This document shows, in pieces, positions 62,170-64,000 of a DNA stretch of 64,000 bases. The DNA lies in the NCBI RefSeq assembly GCF_021462225.1, contig NC_061801.1, positions 11,094,125 to 11,158,124 on the forward strand, given 5' to 3'. The position numbers and the translations under genes were made by a program. This stretch comes from Girardinichthys multiradiatus (taxonomy: Eukaryota > Chordata > Actinopteri > Cyprinodontiformes > Goodeidae). Within the stretch, counting starts at the first letter, position 1, and each line of letters opens with the position of its first letter. The notes under the pieces are model-generated. The model was not told the origin of the DNA. It ran no database searches and was given only the letters and a program-made list of their open reading frames with translations.

Positions 62170-63440
62170 GTTGGTTTGTGACAGCATACTTTTCCTCTCT
62201 AGGTCATTAAGAACATCATCATGTGTAGCTAGGGAGATGTATTAAGCAGTAACATTAAACATGATCAGAGGAAGCACCCAGGCTGCATGTGAGGGCGTTG
62301 TCACTCCTTTAAAGACGAGGAGCGTAAGAATGATGAGGATAAACAGAGAGAAGCATCAGCTGTGTCATCTGGCTGCCCTCGGCCTCTGCTGTCTGTCAGC
62401 TGTCAGGACGCGGAGCGAGGAGGGACACTCCTGTCTGACACCTGGGGATCAGGTGGAGAGACACACATCAGCACCAATAAAGAAACACGGTGACAGAGAC
62501 ACAGGAAGTGACACGTGGGGTGAGAGAGGCTCCTGAGCTGAAGTGTTAGATGCTGGAGGTGGGAATGAAGACTGTCACGCAGGAAGGTGCTAGCATCGAG
62601 CAGCTGTGATAGCTCAGGGCTACAACATTAACTGTTGGGTTGATTGATTATATCTGTTAGTTAAGAAGATATCCTCCTTGTTTTTAACTTATTTGTGGCT
62701 AAACATGGCTACTTTGGATTAATCAAAGTAACATTTGTGCAGATATTTTGTGATTTGTTAAAATTAGTGATGTGACGTTCACGAACGATCCAATTCTTTT
62801 GATTGGCTCTTTACTTTGAACGATAGGACTCGAGCCTCAATCAGTCTTTGTTTTTTTCCACTACTTTGCTTGCTTATAATGCGCTGCATGCACTGAACTC
62901 ACTACTTTTTTAAAATTTAAATGAATTTAAAATTATATATTTATTACTTAGGCGACTAAATCCGGAATCAGAAGGGGGGTATAAGCATACTCATTGCTCA
63001 CTGTTTGTTTTCATCACGTATCATAGCGGCAGATGCATGTGTGGCCCTGTGCGACCAGGCTGCACCCAGCAGGAGAGAGGAGGAGGAGGAGGAGACTCGT
63101 CTTTATCAATGCAAATATGTCAGATGATAACAAGGTGAAACAGAAGACTTAAAGCAAGACACAGCCTTTTTTCATGGCTAATTATTATTCAGATGATTGC
63201 ACACTTTATTTGATTATTGTTACTAGCTACTGGTTAATGATGGGCTCCAGATGATTTGGAAAATCCCAAGATCATTGCTGATATCTTTCCACCTTGGCAT
63301 CATGTTAAGAGCCAAATGTTTCACAGCAGCAGCTTGAGGATGATACCAGTGCTCATTAGTATTAAAAGAGAGTTGCTTTAACAGCAGGGATAGGTGGCAC
63401 TAGTTTAGTTTCCACACTATGACTGTCTGTGTTTTTCCTG
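62170..63440. other. non-coding stretch with a possible hAT-type end near 62765
   Basis: TTAGTGATGTGACGTTCACG followed by AACGATCC resembles the end of a hAT element, but no partner end or transposase is seen. A (GGA)n run lies at 63076-63093. The frame at 62261-62536 is not supported as an exon. Confidence 0.3.
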
Positions 63441-63450
63441 ACCAGAAATA

Positions 63451-64000
63451 CAGGTAGATCTAAAAAGAAAATTGAATTTCATGAAAAAGTTTAATATTCT
63501 ATTCTTAATATTACTTATTTTCGTAAGTGATACTCATATATTACATAGATTCATTACACAGGGGGAAATATTTCAAGCCTTTATTTCTTATAATTCTGAT
63601 GATTACGGCATACAAATAGGACTGAGGCTGGATTCAGCGCCCTTAAAAGCCACTACGCACAGATGAATCCTACATGGGCTACAAATATAGCATTCCTGGT
63701 GGTACACCTCTCCTGAACCAGAGACTGGACTGTTGCTCAGTGATCCAAAGTCTTCTTTTCAGGAGAAAGTACATTTTGCATTGTATTTGGAGGTCAAGGT
63801 TCCAGAGTCTGGAGGATGAGTGGAGAGGCACAAAATCCCCTTTGCTCAATGTCCAGTGTGAAGTTTCCCCAGTCAGTGATGATTTGGGGTGCCATGTCAT
63901 CTGCTTGTGTTGATCCAGTGGGTTTTTTACCAGAAAGTTTTAAAGCATGTCCTGCTCCCATCTGCTGAAAGCTGTATGGAGATGCTGACTATATTTTCCA
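63451..64000 (+). mobile_element. Tc1-like transposon, left part, running off the window
   Basis: A terminal repeat (CAGGTAGATCTAAAAAGAAA, with ATTCTGATGATTACGGCATA) is followed by an eroded transposase on the + strand: MGYKYSIPGGTPLLNQRLDC at 63674, and a WRSRFQSLEDEWR segment. Related to the elements at 35.7 and 55.8 kb. The 3' half lies beyond the window end. Confidence 0.82.

Noticed and set aside
62261..62536. Frame of 91 codons with higher GC
   Set aside because: No acceptor, donor or homolog recognised; probably chance.

Overview
The window is nuclear DNA from a teleost fish. The evidence is spliced vertebrate genes with short exons and GT-AG introns, many Tc1-like transposons, a fish-type RT-bearing LINE, a SINE-like element, CA microsatellites and an AT-rich background. 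The exact lineage cannot be read from the sequence alone.

Layout. 1-7.05 kb (+): the 3' two thirds of tia1 (RRM2, RRM3, Q-rich tail) and its 3'UTR. 8.4-21.8 kb (+): the fish homolog of human C2orf42, with a CpG-containing candidate promoter and non-coding first exon near 8.4-8.6 kb, eight coding exons and several transposons in its introns. The order and orientation tia1 then C2orf42 are the same as I recall for the human genome. 23.5-24.0 kb (-): a candidate terminal exon of a gene I do not recognise. 28.3-44.1 kb (-): a multi-exon gene that I reconstruct as 13 coding exons plus one non-coding exon, with reading frame kept across all 12 coding junctions. It would encode about 1106 residues: a KMT5A/SETD8-like SET domain, an acidic linker, two C2H2/C2HC-like zinc fingers, a tyrosine-recombinase-like domain, and a C-terminal Myb-like/CxxC module. 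This is the most unusual item in the window. 44.2-64 kb: I find no protein-coding gene. It holds microsatellites, Tc1-like elements, a SINE with target-site duplication, many copies of one degenerate transposon family, and several non-repetitive stretches that look like conserved non-coding elements.

The SET/recombinase gene appears to be built by repeated exon duplication. A 716-bp tandem duplication carries an exon twice, a third, older copy lies beside it, and two further pairs of short exons look alike. Its introns contain at least four Tc1-like elements, one inserted inside another. I cannot tell from one window whether it is a domesticated transposon-derived host gene or a member of a still mobile intron-bearing family.

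All exon boundaries were read by eye from splice signals, reading phase and family resemblance; no alignment or expression data were available.
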